Below are positions 12,201 through 24,826 of a stretch of 64,000 nucleotides of DNA, piece by piece (within the stretch, counting starts at the first letter, position 1; each line of letters starts with the position of its first letter). The notes under the pieces are model-generated. The model was not told the origin of the DNA and did no database searches. It saw nothing but the letters and a program-made list of their open reading frames with translations. The position numbers and the translations under genes are program-made. The stretch lies in the NCBI GenBank assembly GCA_002943765.1, contig PQWQ01000011.1, positions 1,860,001-1,924,000 of the forward strand, in the 5' to 3' direction. This DNA is from Psoroptes ovis (lineage: Eukaryota > Arthropoda > Arachnida > Sarcoptiformes > Psoroptidae).

Positions 12201-15200
12201 TTGGCACCTAAATCTAATCGTTGTAAATTGACCAACATTGACAATGTGGGCGGGAGTTTTTTCAAAATATTATCACGTAACTCTAACGATTCAAGATTTT
12301 GTAATGAGCCAAAATTATTCGGAAGCTGCTGTAATGATATATCATTTAAAGCTAATGATTTTAATGCATGTAATTGACTGAATTCCAGTGGAAGTCTGTC
12401 AAATGAGAATGAGAAAAAATAGAAAAATTGAATCAATAATTATTGAAAAACTAATTAATCAAATATCAATATTTTAATAATATATTTACATTTGTACTGG
12501 ATTCGAACTAAAATCAGCAAATTGTAAATTTTTAAGATTTTTAATCGTTTCGGGAATTTCAACAATTTCATTTTTCGATACATTCAGTTCTTCTAATTGG
12601 CTTAGATTTCCAATTTCTGGCGGTATTTGTGATATTTCATTATCGCTTAATGTTAATTTTCGTAATTTAGCCAACCGAAACATTCCCTGATTATGGTTAA
12701 GGTGAAAGAGAGTGAGAAAAAACGACAAATAAATGAATTAGAAACCATCAATTTATTGATAATAATTTATTGAAATTAATTTGAAATTATACAAATATTT
12801 ATTTAAAACATTAGGAATTAAATAATGCATGTTGGGCCATCATTAATTGTGATTGTAAAACCTCAAGTAAAATCATTGAAAAAACAATGGTGTCGAACAA
12901 ATTAGTTAACCGAGTTACATTAGTCAAATAGAGAGTGAACAAATTCGGAAATAGTGATGACAAGCAATATTTTTCAATTTAACCATTCAAAAAAATTACA
13001 ATTCAAAGACATTTTCAATTCAAATCATCAAGAAATAACATTGAAAAATGAAACTGAATGAAAATTGATTATGTTTGACCTTAAACTGCAATCAAACATT
13101 GCAGGCAAAACAGAAAAAAATTGCTTTGACAGTTTATTTTCTTTTTTGTTATCACATCAAAATTAAATTTGAAAATAAATTTCAATTAAGATTGTCAATA
13201 TATGTGTGATATATTTTATTATTTTACTTATTATTATTATTATTATACATTGGTTACTATATGGAAATTGTTAATTTTGACATAATGAATATTTTTGTTT
13301 TTGTTTTTTTTTTGCTGTCTTCTGTTGTACATCAATCATTAATCATTAATCAATTCGGAATTCCTAAAAATATCCTAATCATCACCATCATCATTATTAT
13401 TATTTTTGAAAATATTTGAAACGACATTCGCATTAATATTTATTATTATTGTCATTTCATTTTCTCAATGAAATATGAATTGAACGAATTGACAATAATC
13501 ATTTTAACCAGAAACAAAAACCAGTCAAAAAAAAAACCATGACTGGTTATGTTCAAGACTAATCATGATGATTGAAAACTTTTGTCACCCTTTGAATTGA
13601 AAGTTCTTTTAGAAATCAATGGAAAACTTTATTTTGTGCATCAATTATTTCAATTTATATTGTTTAGCAACAAATACAATAAAAATAAATAAATGAATTG
13701 AATGATTGATTGATGATCGATCAAAAATGGTGAAAAAAAAAAATTGTTCATAATTGACAATTAATACAAGGGAGTTTCTACCCTCATTCATTTGTTTGAT
13801 TGAACAAAAAACAACCGGCTAAAATCATTCAAAGAAAAAAAATTGATTAATAAGTTTAACAACTCGTAATGTGATGATTAATAATAATCGATTCTAAACG
13901 AGTTGAATTAATTTAGGATAAACAAATCGAAGAAAAAACTTGTCATTTACAGGAGAATAATAATCGATATTCAAGTAAATAATTCAAATAAATGGAAAGC
14001 TATGCCTGCTTTGTGTCATTTAGTAAAATTAATTAATGACAAGTGAAACTCAATGACTTGGAAAAAATCGATTTAGGAAGAAAATTAATTGATTTGATTC
14101 AATTTCAATTCTTTCATTAATTCATTTCAATCGATCAAATACTTGGAAATTCTTTTCACATATTTCAAAACTTTAAAGACTTTTTGTGGTGATAAATTGA
14201 AAATTCTTGAGATTTTTCAAAGGGAATGCCCTGGTAAAAAAAAATTACATGAAACACATGTTTTCGGGGAAAATTCTTCAATAAATTCTAAACATTTCAA
14301 GTCAAACCATATTCTCTGATTGAAAAAAATATGGCCAGAAATGGAATTTTTTTTCCTATTCATTCACAAGAATTTCAACATTTATTTAATCAAATGTTAT
14401 AGAATAACATTTTCCATTAAAAATTTTTTTTAAAAAATGAAATTAAATGTAAATTATTTGACAGATTTATCAACAATTTTTGAACATATTTTTTCATGTG
14501 TTCTGGCTTTATAAATATGTTAAATATGTGTATTATAAATACACAGAAATTCAATGTGTGTATTATAAACAATTTCAATTTTTTTTGAAATTGTTTTCTA
14601 TCAAAAAATGTGATCGAAATGAATGTTGATTTTGATCAAAGAATAATATTGAGTGAAATTTCCAAATAACAAGTATGAAAAAAACTTGTTTTTTTTTTTC
14701 CTAATTTCACTTGTTTACTTGTCAGTCAATTGAAATAAATTGAAATAATAATGTGAAAATTTCAGAATATAAATTATCAAATGATAAAGATCAAATGATG
14801 ATGATGATGAAGATCAATGCAGTATTTACAGTACGATATATATTAGGTTGTCCGAGAAGTTTTGGCCGATTTTCCAATAATTTTCTACGATATAATCGGT
14901 ATAAACTTTTCGGACAATCTAATATATTATCATTGACTAATCATCATAAACATAATCATAATATTAATAATGTAATGATAATGTAAACACAACACAAATA
15001 TCATCATCATCATCATCTTTGATGCATGAAAAATGCATCATCAATATATTCATTCATGAATTTATTTATTTATCAAGTTTCAGATATGCACACATTATGC
15101 ATTGATCAAACAAAACAAGAATCAAAAAAATAGGCCTAGAAAAATTCAAATAAATTCAAAAATTATGATAATCAATGCCGAGAATTCAAATTGAAATGGA

Positions 15201-16478
15201 TTGTTGATCATTATTTATTATCATTATCATCATCATTATTCGATTATTCATTGATCGATTGATCTACTTGCAGCTCATATATCAATAGATTTGATATGAA
15301 ACTTTTTTTTTCATTTTTTTGAAAAAATGAAAAATTGCATATCATCATCATAATAAATATTATTATTATATTACATAATAATAATAAATATGATAATATT
15401 ATAACCAGGAATTCTCTCTCTTTCTCTGATAAAATGAAATTTTTTTATGATTATGATACATTTTTCAATTTTTTAGAAAAAAAATATTAAAATATTATTA
15501 GATTATTATCTATCTATTCAACTATTTATATGTTCATCTATCTATTTATTTATTTATTCAATATTTTCGAAAGAAATGTAAATTTTATTATTAGGTTGAC
15601 CGAAAAGTTCTTGCCGATTTTCTCATAATTCCTGACGATATAATCGGCAAAAACTTTTCGGACAATCTATTATTATTTTTATTATCGATTATAATTTCAA
15701 CATTATTTAAAACAGTGGAAAAAGGACTGACTGGTTACCAAGGCTGGGACTCATTGCATGCATTCAAAATTAATTCAGAAAATGAATTTCAAATGAAAAT
15801 TTCTACGGTAGGGTTTGGTTATTTATTTATTTATTTAATTATTTTTCGACGGGTGAATAATTGGACACTTAGGAACCTACATTTTACTAATGAATAACTA
15901 AGTATAAATAAGTAAATAAACAAATAAATAAACGCCCAAACATATAAAATGTAAAATTCAATAATTAAAATAATTGTATCTTTGTTTTATCGTTCAAAAT
16001 CGTAAATATAATACAAAAAATAATCAGATGTTTGATTTGGAGTATTATGATGATGATGATGATGATAATATAGAATGAAAATGATCACCTCGCCCTATTA
16101 TTACTATCATAACCATTATTATAATTTCAATTATTTTATTCAATTCAACATTATTACTTATAATTACAATGTGATTCATTCATTCATTGAAAAAAAATGA
16201 ACAATCAAAGATTAATTATTGCATCAAAGTAATAAGATATTGAAATGAATGGTTAAACAAAGAATTAAACCAATTCACATTGCACAACAACAACGACAAC
16301 AATAACAACAACATACCTTTGGTAATGTTCGTATATGATTAGCATCAAGCTGTAATTCTTCTAATGTTCTTGCATAACGAAATATATCTTCAGGTACGAT
16401 TGGCAGACTGCTGTGTCTTTTATCGATGATTTCTACTTGGCGATTACAGCCACGAAATATTGGTATACATTTGAACAT
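6236..16478 (-). CDS. scrib: Scribble, LAP-family polarity scaffold (16 LRR-type N-terminus plus four PDZ domains)
   Basis: Ten exons: 16478-16317, 12686-12490, 12395-11470, 11412-11257, 11192-9063, 8981-8788, 8578-8518, 8461-8211, 8135-7605 and 7123-6236. All junctions are GT-AG, all phases agree, and the sum is 1,831 aa. Scribble works with Dlg and Lgl at the basolateral cortex to set epithelial polarity and restrain growth. The N-terminus MFKCIPIFRGCNRQVE is the family's membrane-targeting start. Leucine-rich repeats of the type LPxxIGxLxxLxxLxLxxN run to about residue 390, ending in the LAP-specific WLAENQSQP and LLPQQ. A TPHPRELKARH motif follows. PDZ domains lie at about 739-828, 936-1027, 1254-1354 and 1359-1446, with carboxylate loops GLSI, GFSI, GLSI and GMKI. 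The C-terminus keeps the basic helix around ALEAEKRREWRQARL. Linkers are rich in Ser, Asn and Gln. Orthology is secure; small boundary shifts remain possible. Confidence 0.95.
14843..14922. mobile_element. Hairpin MITE copy 1 (mariner-like, 80 bp)
   Basis: Ends TTAGGTTGTCCGAGAAGTTT and AAACTTTTCGGACAATCTAA pair through the whole element, with a direct TA on each side (14841-14842 and 14923-14924). Type A centre (TTTTCCAATAATTTTCTACGA). It sits in scribble intron 1. Confidence 0.85.
15591..15670. mobile_element. Hairpin MITE copy 2 (80 bp)
   Basis: Left end TTAGGTTGACCGAAAAGTTC, right end AACTTTTCGGACAATCTAT, TA on both sides. Type A centre (TTCTCATAATTCCTGACGA). The last base is mutated relative to other copies. 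Scribble intron 1. Confidence 0.82.
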
Positions 16479-19072
16479 TTTTTATGGATTCAAATCGATG
16501 TAATGTATGTCTCCGAAATAATAATTGAAAATATTATTTGAATTTATTTATTTATTTATCTTCAAATGTTAATAATGATGATGATGATGACGAATACAAA
16601 ATAATAATAATTGAATTTTGAATTATATTTATCATGTAAAAAAATTGAATTTATTGATTAAACAAGCCATGATTATTATGATGATTATTAACCATTATTT
16701 GTCATAAATTGATTAATTGATTTTTATTATTATTATTGATCATCAATTGATTCAAACAATACAATTTCAATTACAAAAATTGGTCGAAAAATAAAATCAT
16801 TATTTCATTTTCTATTATTAAAATCGTTGATTATTTATTATCATGTCTGATTATTGGCTGATGTCGTTTTGTTGTTTTTGTTTTGTTTGGTTTGAAGCTA
16901 CCATTACATAACACACACACATGTAAATAATAATAATACATTGATATTATCATCACATTAAAATTTGATTGAAATGTGTAGACATAGAAACATTGCCGGC
17001 TTATTTTCAGATTAAATAATGGAATAATAATCAAAAGCTGCCTTGTTTTGAATTTGATTTTTCAATTTCAATTTTAATATTATTTTTTATTCATATAAAT
17101 AATAATGATGATGATGATTATTTTGAATTTTAATTTATCGTGTTATTCACTGGAATAAAATAGGAAGAAATAAAATTGAAAAAAAAACAACATGAAAATC
17201 ATTAAAAATTCAATGTGATAACACACAACATAACATAACATTAAATGAAAATTAATAAATTATTCAATAAATAAATAAGCATGCTAATAATAATAATATT
17301 CGTTGGGTTGTCCGTAAAGTTTTTGCAAATTTACTAATTGAAAAACATTTGAAAATCGGCAAAAACTTTTCGGACAACCCAACATAAATAAATAAATAAA
17401 TAAAATATACACATTTATCCATCCACAAATGCATCATCATCATCAAAAACAACATCAGTAACAACAACAACAAAGCACCCGATATATGCGCATTTATTCT
17501 TGAAATAATAATAATAATAAATAAAATTAAATCGTAAATAAACAAAAAATAATTATTCGTTATTTATTCGTAAATAAGTAATTATTATTCGTATTATGAT
17601 TATCAAATGAACCAGAAATCTGTTTGTTTTTTAATTCTATTTTATGACGAAGATATCAATGGATTCATAACCATGTTTTGCAGAAATTTAAAAATTTCCA
17701 TTAAATTTTCAATGGAAAAGATCATAATCGAAATATATGGAATAAAAGAGTTATTTATTCATTTCAATTCAATTTTTATTATTGTAAATTTCAAAGGTGT
17801 GTTGCTTCATTGCAATGCATCACACAGTTGTGTTATTGTCGTTGTTGTTATTATTGTCGAAATACGTAGAATATATGTAGAAGCATTCATAATAATAATA
17901 ATTATTATGAATGTTTTTTTTTCATTCGACAAACAAACAAGTTGATTGATTGGTGGTAATGTGTTTTAACAATTTTTCCACATTTAATGGATTGTGGTCG
18001 CTGCTGTCATTCATTCTCATTGATGGATGCATGCAATTTCTGCCATAGCAAACAAGCGAAAACCAGCAACTGAATTTTCCAATTTAAGCGTGTGTCATAT
18101 TTGAATAATTTTCAATATAAAAAACCAGACATTTTTTAAATTTTTAAATGGTAAATTCATTCATTCATTGACTGAGAATAGAAATTAATATATTACACCG
18201 CTTGTACACTACACACAGACAAGTATTTTTAATGAATAAATGAATGAATGGTAAAATACAATGAGAATTGATCGTTATAGAATAATGACTGTGAGATGTG
18301 GTTTCGGGTTTTACATCAGTCAGTTTTTTTAGCTAAATAATAATGCTTACCGTGTGATGATGCTTTAAATGAAACTTTGAGGGGAAACAAAATACAACGA
18401 AATACAATGGATTTTCATTCAAAGTTTCATTGATTCATTCATTCATATGGATTAATGGAAATTTCTTTGGAAAAATGTCAAATGTCCATCATCAGTGGAA
18501 AAATTCATGGAGATTCTACTATTTCTAATGATGACATTTTTTGAACATTTGAATTTAAAATATGAATAAATCTATGAATCTATTCATATGTAAACAAACA
18601 AACACACACATATTATTCAAGCATATTTCAAAGCAAGCAAGCATGCTTTTATTTGCAAATATCATTGATGATCAATATTTTCATTATCACATTTATTTAT
18701 TTATTTACATTTATGTTCATTTATTCATATTTGTATCGATTCATTAACACAATGTTATTGATTTAATTTTGTTTTCATATTTCATATATTTTTGTTTTTT
18801 CAATCATAATAATAATTATTATTATTTTCGAGAAATCAGATATAATTGAGCCTCATTCATTTATATGAATACATTTTTGTGAATACATTTTTTCATATTC
18901 AATCGTCATTCATTCATTTCAATAATAATAATAATATTTTGATTTTTAAAAAGATTCGGCGTCGAAATCATCATCATCATCATTTTTGTTCGAATTCAAT
19001 TCATTTTTTCTGATTTCAAACCATTTTTTGTTTTATTTCATTTTCATTTGAATCATGAAATGAAATGAAATC
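16479..19072. other. Upstream region of scribble, no supportable gene
   Basis: Apart from one hairpin element at 17303-17382 the 2.6 kb holds (GAT)n, (ATA)n, CA and T-rich tracts. The promoter and any untranslated 5' exon of scribble should lie here, but no signal is distinct enough to mark. Open frames in this stretch are low-complexity and on conflicting strands. Confidence 0.5.
17303..17382. mobile_element. Hairpin MITE copy 3 (80 bp, TTGGG variant)
   Basis: Ends TTGGGTTGTCCG and CGGACAACCCAA have changed together in both arms relative to TTAGG/CCTAA. Type C centre (TTACTAATTGAAAAACATTTG), shared with the copies at 39908 and 51805. Flanks are CG/CA rather than TA. Confidence 0.8.
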
Positions 19073-19087
19073 AAATGATGTATATAT

Positions 19088-19671
19088 AATAATAATAATA
19101 AATCTTTATTTTGGTGCTCTGCCTTGGCATTTGCACCGTGATGTAAATGAATAAAATAAAAATGAATTGTAGAATAATTAAAAATATTTGAAAATTACAG
19201 TATTGATTAAATATGTGTTAGTAATATAGAATGTGTTTGTTAGATGTTAGATGTTGTGTACAATGTAGGTGTGTGCTAGTGTAATTGAATGCGTGAGTGA
19301 TGAGAAAATGATGGTTTGCTGGGAGATGAATTTGGATGATGATGGTGTTGATGAGGAATTGTTGATAGATTTTTTTTTTTTTTTTCACATGTGCTGTGAT
19401 TTCCTCCAGTAATCTTTCGCAGCGTCGCAGAATATGTGATAGTTTGACCTGCTTGCCATCATTTCTCCTAAACTGGAAAAACTCCGGCTCACTAAGTCGT
19501 ACGTCTCACAATCCAGTAGGACGTGTTCAGGATCCTGTACAGATTGACCACAATCGCACAGAGGTGATTCTTTTATCTTTCTTCTATGCAGATACTCGGC
19601 GAAGTTACCGTGACCACTCACAAATTGCATGTTGTAAAATGTGGGTCTGAAAAATTTCGGAACTGCCGGTT
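19088..19671 (-). mobile_element. 5'-truncated non-LTR retrotransposon (LINE) insertion
   Basis: A 15-bp direct repeat AAATGATGTATATAT (19073-19087 and 19672-19686) brackets the segment, the signature of target-primed insertion. Read on the minus strand, it starts inside the end of ORF2, passes a stop codon and an A16 run, continues through about 270 nt of 3'UTR (with AATAAA near the end) and finishes in a TTA/TAA repeat tail. Nothing upstream of the ORF2 C-terminus is present, so the copy was dead on arrival. Confidence 0.85.
19385..19669 (-). pseudogene. C-terminal fragment of LINE ORF2 (CCHC-like end)
   Basis: The frame reads ...RPTFYNMQFVSGHGNFAEYL, then CDCGQSVQDPEHVLLDC, then a stop. 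The GHGxFxxYL and CxC-x8-H-x4-C pattern is typical of the C-terminal tail after the reverse transcriptase (and RNase H) of R1/jockey/I-related elements. The frame is open up to the insertion boundary and lacks any reverse-transcriptase motif, so this is a fragment of a larger protein. Clade assignment is uncertain from the tail alone. Confidence 0.75.
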
Positions 19672-19687
19672 AAATGATGTATATATG

Positions 19688-21940
19688 AAAAGAATAATAA
19701 ATAGATAATATCAAACAAATATCAATTCAAATAATATTAATTTTCAAAATATGATTTTTATACATTTATATAGAAATCTATACGAGAAAATTGATGGAAA
19801 TAAATAAATAAATAAAAAATGAAATTATTTATCATTTCATTCCATTTGATTTTTTTCATATATTTTTCAAATCAAAATCATTCATCATTATTTAGTAAAA
19901 TATATATATGACACGCGCTTTCAATTCAATATTTTCTTTTATTTTATTTCAAATATTAATATGATCATTCGTTATCAAATGAGCTTTCAAATTACATGAT
20001 CTTTTTGGGCATAATTTGTCTCAAATTACAGCAAAATTTCAAACGAATTTCTATTTTATTTATTTATTCTGATTGCAATCATATATACAAAAATGATTTT
20101 CTTTCATTTATCTCATATTTCACAGAATTATATATGAGAAAAAAAATTCAGTACAAAAAAATATGTGAGGTTTCTGCTGTTTCGCTTATTATTAATGGAT
20201 CACAGAATTTGAAATCAATTATATTCAAAAAAAAAAAAAAATCAAAATTTACATATTTATTTTCAGGTAAATTATCAGGTGATAGATGAATGAATGACTT
20301 ACATTTTGAAAATTTTGATGGATTTTTTTCCAATTTTAATTTAAAACTTTTGGAAAAAACACAGATGTTTTTTGAAAATTGCAACAGATTTATGAATTTG
20401 TGAATTTCACGGATTGTTTTTGACGAGAAAAAATGAATCAAATTAACTAATAATTTTAAACGTTTTAAAAACACACAGTTAAAAAACAAAAATAATAATT
20501 AACACAGAAAAAAAACCGATGATAATATGAAATACTATTATCAACACTATACACGGTAAACACCAATGTAATTGTCATACAAAGAGTTAATTATTGTTGT
20601 AAATATTAATATTGTTTTAAATATGTTGTTATCTTCGTCAAGGCACATTACACACACACACACATAATTCAATTCAATTCTAATTATTGTGTGTTTATTT
20701 ATTTACACAAAAAATAAAAGTGAAGAAAACAATTGAAGAAATATGTTTCGGAGGAAAATCATTGACATAAAATCAATTTTGAATGGATTTTTTCATCATA
20801 AAGTTGCGTAGCGTTTTCTTCTACCGAATTTGCCTGTTGTTAAATAATTAAATTTCTTATTTCTATTATCATTATTGAGCACATTTGTTTCGCTCTTTCA
20901 CCACTTAGACACACACAAACATAATTTATTTGAATGAATTGAATGAATTGATCATGTAGATTTAAGTAATAAGACAAATAAACAAATAAATAAAAGATTA
21001 ATTTTTGAAGGTTGAAATTTTCAATTTTAAAATTTTGAAGGGAAAAATTGTTTCCTTAAAATTTCAATTAATTAATTTATTTGGGAAAATATTTGCTTGA
21101 TGAATGAATGAATGAATGAATGTAAACAAATACAAAAAAACAGAAACAAATCGAAAATACTTTGATCATCGAGGTCGCGTCATCAAAGAATTTCATTTTA
21201 TATTTATCGTTGTTGATGCATCATAATAAACAATCATCATCATTTACCATTCACCATTATCATCATCATCATTATCATCAACATAATAATAATAATAATA
21301 ACGTAACATCAACATGTTTTGCTTGTTTGTTGCTGGTTTTCATTTTTTTTTTTTTTTTTTTTGTAAACATCAATCATCATTATTTGGTGCACCATTTAAA
21401 AAAGGGTAGTAGCAATAAAATTGCAGTGAATTAAATGTCCGCACACACCAACATAGCAGCATTTGCATATGGAACATATAGCAGTTAGAAGTAGTAGTAG
21501 TAGTAGGGTAAGCAATTTTTGTGTTTTAAAGAATTTTAAATTGCTCTCTGAATAATGCCACTACTTTTATTGCGAAATTTTTTTTGGGTGGGAAAAAAAT
21601 TACTACTGCCAATGATGATGATGATGATGTATGAAATTCTTTCATGATTCTAGCAGTATAGAATTGAATTGTACGGAAAAATATCGACTATTTTAACCTT
21701 TATTTGTCTAAAAATGTGCTTTTTTTTGGTTAGGTAAATCAACGTTTAAAGGTCTAATCATATGTTCGATCTATAGATGGCGTCTGTTTGTTTTTCGACC
21801 ATATGATTGATGAAATCATGCCCGGCATTTTTTTTATTTGCATAAAATCAGTTGATTTTTGAAAAGAAAAAGCGGTTGAATTTATCATTTGATTCAATTA
21901 ATTTGAAAATCAAGACCCTGAATCGACGATAATAGAAATA
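19688..21940. other. Intergenic region upstream of aladin
   Basis: Repetitive AT-rich DNA with CA, GAT, (AAT)n and a T19 run near 21343-21361. Short frames here are low-complexity and antisense to each other, so no gene is called. The aladin promoter and 5'UTR should occupy the last few hundred bases; no clear core element is visible. Confidence 0.5.
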
Positions 21941-23873
21941 ATGGAACAAATTTTAATCGATGATTCTTACATTGACGCTGAACTGATCAATCATTTTGTA
22001 TGTTAATCATTTTTATTCGTAATTTACTTTTTTCAATCATTTTTTCCATCTGTTTCACCAGGGACAAAAATATCCAAAAATTTTGATTCAAAATAATGAA
22101 ATTCTTCGGCCAGCATTAGCACCTGAACATCTTTGTCGTGATGTATTTGTTGAACCGAATGATCAAAATATTTACAAACGTTTTGTACGACATTATCGTA
22201 TGAAAGGTTTTATATCAATGTTGAATTACATTCGACAAACTTATCATCAAATTAATGACAATGATAAACACCGTAGACAATCAGATTTGAATCATAATAG
22301 TCACGGAGTATTGTGTGCCTACATATTGGCAGTAATAATTTTACAAATTTATTCAATATATTATGCAATTTATTCTCATTTTTATCCATTCGATAAGGTA
22401 TGTTTATGAATTATTTAATTAATTTTAAATTTTCTAATTTTGAATTAAATTTTTCAGTATTCTGATGATGAGTTATTGAATGAATTCATGGAAAATCCAG
22501 AATGGAAATCTGGCCTTATCAGAGCTTTTGTATGGCATCCAAATTCATTAAGATGCGCCCTGGCTTTGGTCAATGATTTCATTTACATTTATTCAGCTGA
22601 TGGCAGGAAACCGATTAATCATGTCAAATGTTTGAAAGATGTTCAACAAAAACGTATATCATCATTGTGTTGGCATCCAAAACTAGACAATGTATTGATT
22701 GTGGCTTGCCGAAACAAGATACTCATATGGCGTTTTGAACATATTTCAAATATTCACTCTCCAGAATTCGCTGAACAACCAAAGTCATCATTACAAATCG
22801 TTGATACCCATCTACAAAGTCCAATTACAAGCTTAGCATTCAATCCAAAAGGGAATATGTTAGTTAGTTGTTCACCACGAAACGCTTCACTATCGATAAT
22901 TCGATTTGATGATAAATTTCAAATGATTAAAATGGAAATAATCAGGATGAAACAAGCATCATCATTGATTCATTTACCACAATCAACTTCATTACACTGG
23001 TCTCCTGATGGTCAACGTTTATTGACACTTACTACTTTAGCTTCTAAACCGATTTGTATTTTTGAATCAATCACATGGTCATATAAATTTTGGACGTTTC
23101 CACATGAATATCCGCAACAGCTGTGTCAAACAGCAGTATGGTCAAGACCAAATGGAATGATTTTATTGTTTGCACCAAAACGATCATCAAAAATTTTTGC
23201 ATTAATTTTCTATGATCGTGCTGAAGCTGGCGATGTAGGTGGAGGTTCAAGTGATAATTGTCAATTATTGCTTGATACAAAACAGTTTCTTCCAGAAAAA
23301 TTGAATAATTCTTCGCCAAGTATTCAACGATTATGTTGGGATGTTAAAAGCACCAAATTGGCTGTTTCTTTCCAAGGTAATGTTGTTTTTGATAAAAATT
23401 CATTAACTAATTACTAATCGTTTTTAATAGACCCTTCAGAAATCATTGTCATATTTAGCACATCTTTAAATCCTGGCTTAAATATTCAACCATATCGTAT
23501 CGTTAGACCATCATTCACTCCTCATTCAAATATTAAATGTTTATTGATGAATTTCCATGATAATTATAGTGATCCAGGTTGTTTGATTACGTTTTGTTGG
23601 TCAAACGGTATCCTAACGCATTTGCCATTGGAGAATGATTCAACAAAAAATAATGATAAATCATTGAATGAATCGATCCGTTCATTGACTTCATTATGTA
23701 CTAGTTATGATGAAACAAGTTTTGTCAAACCGTACAATTCATTGATATCAACACCAATACAAAATGGTACCATGAAAAATGCAATAAATCAATCATATGA
23801 TCGAATAAAACATTTATCGACAACACCATATCGCCGTTCTGTACTTTATTCAACACTTATTCATGATGATTAA
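21941..23873 (+). CDS. AAAS: Aladin, WD-repeat nucleoporin
   Basis: Four exons, 21941-21997, 22062-22397, 22458-23376 and 23431-23873, all GT-AG with matching phases, give 584 aa (human aladin is 546). Aladin sits on the cytoplasmic face of the nuclear pore, anchored through NDC1. The WD-type repeats are recognisable as RAFVWHPNSLRCALAL, ISSLCWHPKLDNVLIVACRNKILIW, ITSLAFNPKGNMLVSCSP, LHWSPDGQRLLTL and the late RLCWDVKSTKLAVSF; these follow the order found in vertebrate aladin. The N-terminal ~140 residues precede the propeller. Introns are short (60, 64 and 54 nt). The stop codon lies 22 bp from the stop of the convergent aquaporin gene. The assignment rests on the overall repeat pattern rather than on one diagnostic residue. 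Confidence 0.85.
23845..23850 (-). other. Candidate polyadenylation signal of the aquaporin gene, inside aladin CDS
   Basis: TTTATT on plus is AATAAA on minus, about 46 nt beyond the aquaporin stop codon (23896-23898). It falls within the last aladin exon. Confidence 0.45.
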
Positions 23874-23895
23874 ATTCAATTAAATATCATTGATT

Positions 23896-24826
23896 TCATT
23901 CAGATTTATTTTTTTCAATTGTATATGAATTTAATAAATTATTATGAATAATTCTGGCCATTAAACTGCCAACAATTGAACCGAACCAATAAACTTGGAA
24001 ATGTTCCCAATATGTATTGCCTTTACAACCAATCATCAATGCTGATGCCATTATTGGATTGAAAAAACCACCTGTTGAATTCAATGCTATTGAAATAATG
24101 GAAAAAAATCGATTAATACCTTATTTAATGATTAAATGAAATACTTACCAAATAAAACAAGCAAAACAGTTGTCATTGAATTGATTATGATTGACATTTT
24201 TGGATTCCATTTTTCTGATTCAAGGGCAACAATGCGACTGATAAATGTGATTAGACCTTCAATTAATGCACCATACAATGGTGTTACATATAGTGATGCT
24301 TCACATGGTGCCTCGTGTAAATGTTGATGTTGTTCAGTCAAATGCCAACACCATATCCATGAAGTATATCTTGATGAAATAAATATTTTCAAGATTTTAT
24401 CTTAAATTTTTAAAATTTTGAATAATTTCTTCGCTCTACTTACTTCCAAGTAAGCCAAGCACCTAATAATTGTCCTGATAATTTTTTCAATAAATCCGGT
24501 GATGTTATCGGTCGTTTCATTATCAATATTTCTTCGATCGGTCCACATGGACATGCTTCAGCATCGCCCCATGATTGACACCACCAAATGCATAGAAAAA
24601 ATAATGAAAATGCAATACCATAATTACCATGTAGTTCCCAAATCGGTGTTAATTCAGCACAACATGAACATAGCTCTATTGTTGATATTAATTCATTTAT
24701 AATTTGAAAAATATTATCAGGTAATATACGTTGCGATAATGTTCGCACTGAATGTGCAATAAAAACATTAAATAAAAGTACTAAATATGGTATAAAATGA
24801 TCTTCAATATTTATTTGTACTGCCAT
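23896..24826 (-). CDS. AQP11/12-type (superfamily, unorthodox) aquaporin
   Basis: Three exons, 24826-24444, 24369-24149 and 24086-23896, join in phase to 264 aa, the normal size for this class. Members of the AQP11/12 group are mainly intracellular (ER) channels for water, glycerol or peroxide. Family marks seen: ELISTIELCSCCAEL, the first pore box GDAEACPCGP (residues 92-94 read CPC), the second box STGGFFNPIMAS (NPI at 211-213) and the C-terminal YWFGSIVG. Several hydrophobic helices are evident. AQP11 proteins normally have NPC in the first box, so the Asn itself is replaced by Cys here. A Cys-rich stretch (CSCC, WWCQ, CPC) surrounds the pore. The gene converges on aladin with a 22-bp gap. 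Splice sites are clear (GTAAGT donors). Confidence 0.85.
23933..23938 (+). other. Candidate polyadenylation signal of aladin, inside the aquaporin coding exon
   Basis: AATAAA lies 60 nt after the aladin stop and is the first clean hexamer downstream. It overlaps the last coding exon of the opposite-strand aquaporin gene, so the two mature transcripts should overlap if it is used. Confidence 0.5.

Larger units (their letters stand above)
12687..16316 (-). other. Scribble intron 1 (3.6 kb)
   Basis: The donor GTATG follows codon 54 and the acceptor CAG precedes GMFRLAKL, both phase 0. The intron is AT-rich, with (TTA), (GAT) and (CAT) runs. It carries two hairpin elements at 14843-14922 and 15591-15670. 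I see no coding potential inside. Long first introns often hold enhancers, but nothing specific can be read here. Confidence 0.85.

Noticed and set aside
20148..20489. Overlapping frames of about 100 codons on both strands
   Set aside because: Composition is Phe/Lys/Leu-rich noise from AT-rich DNA and there is no homology signal.
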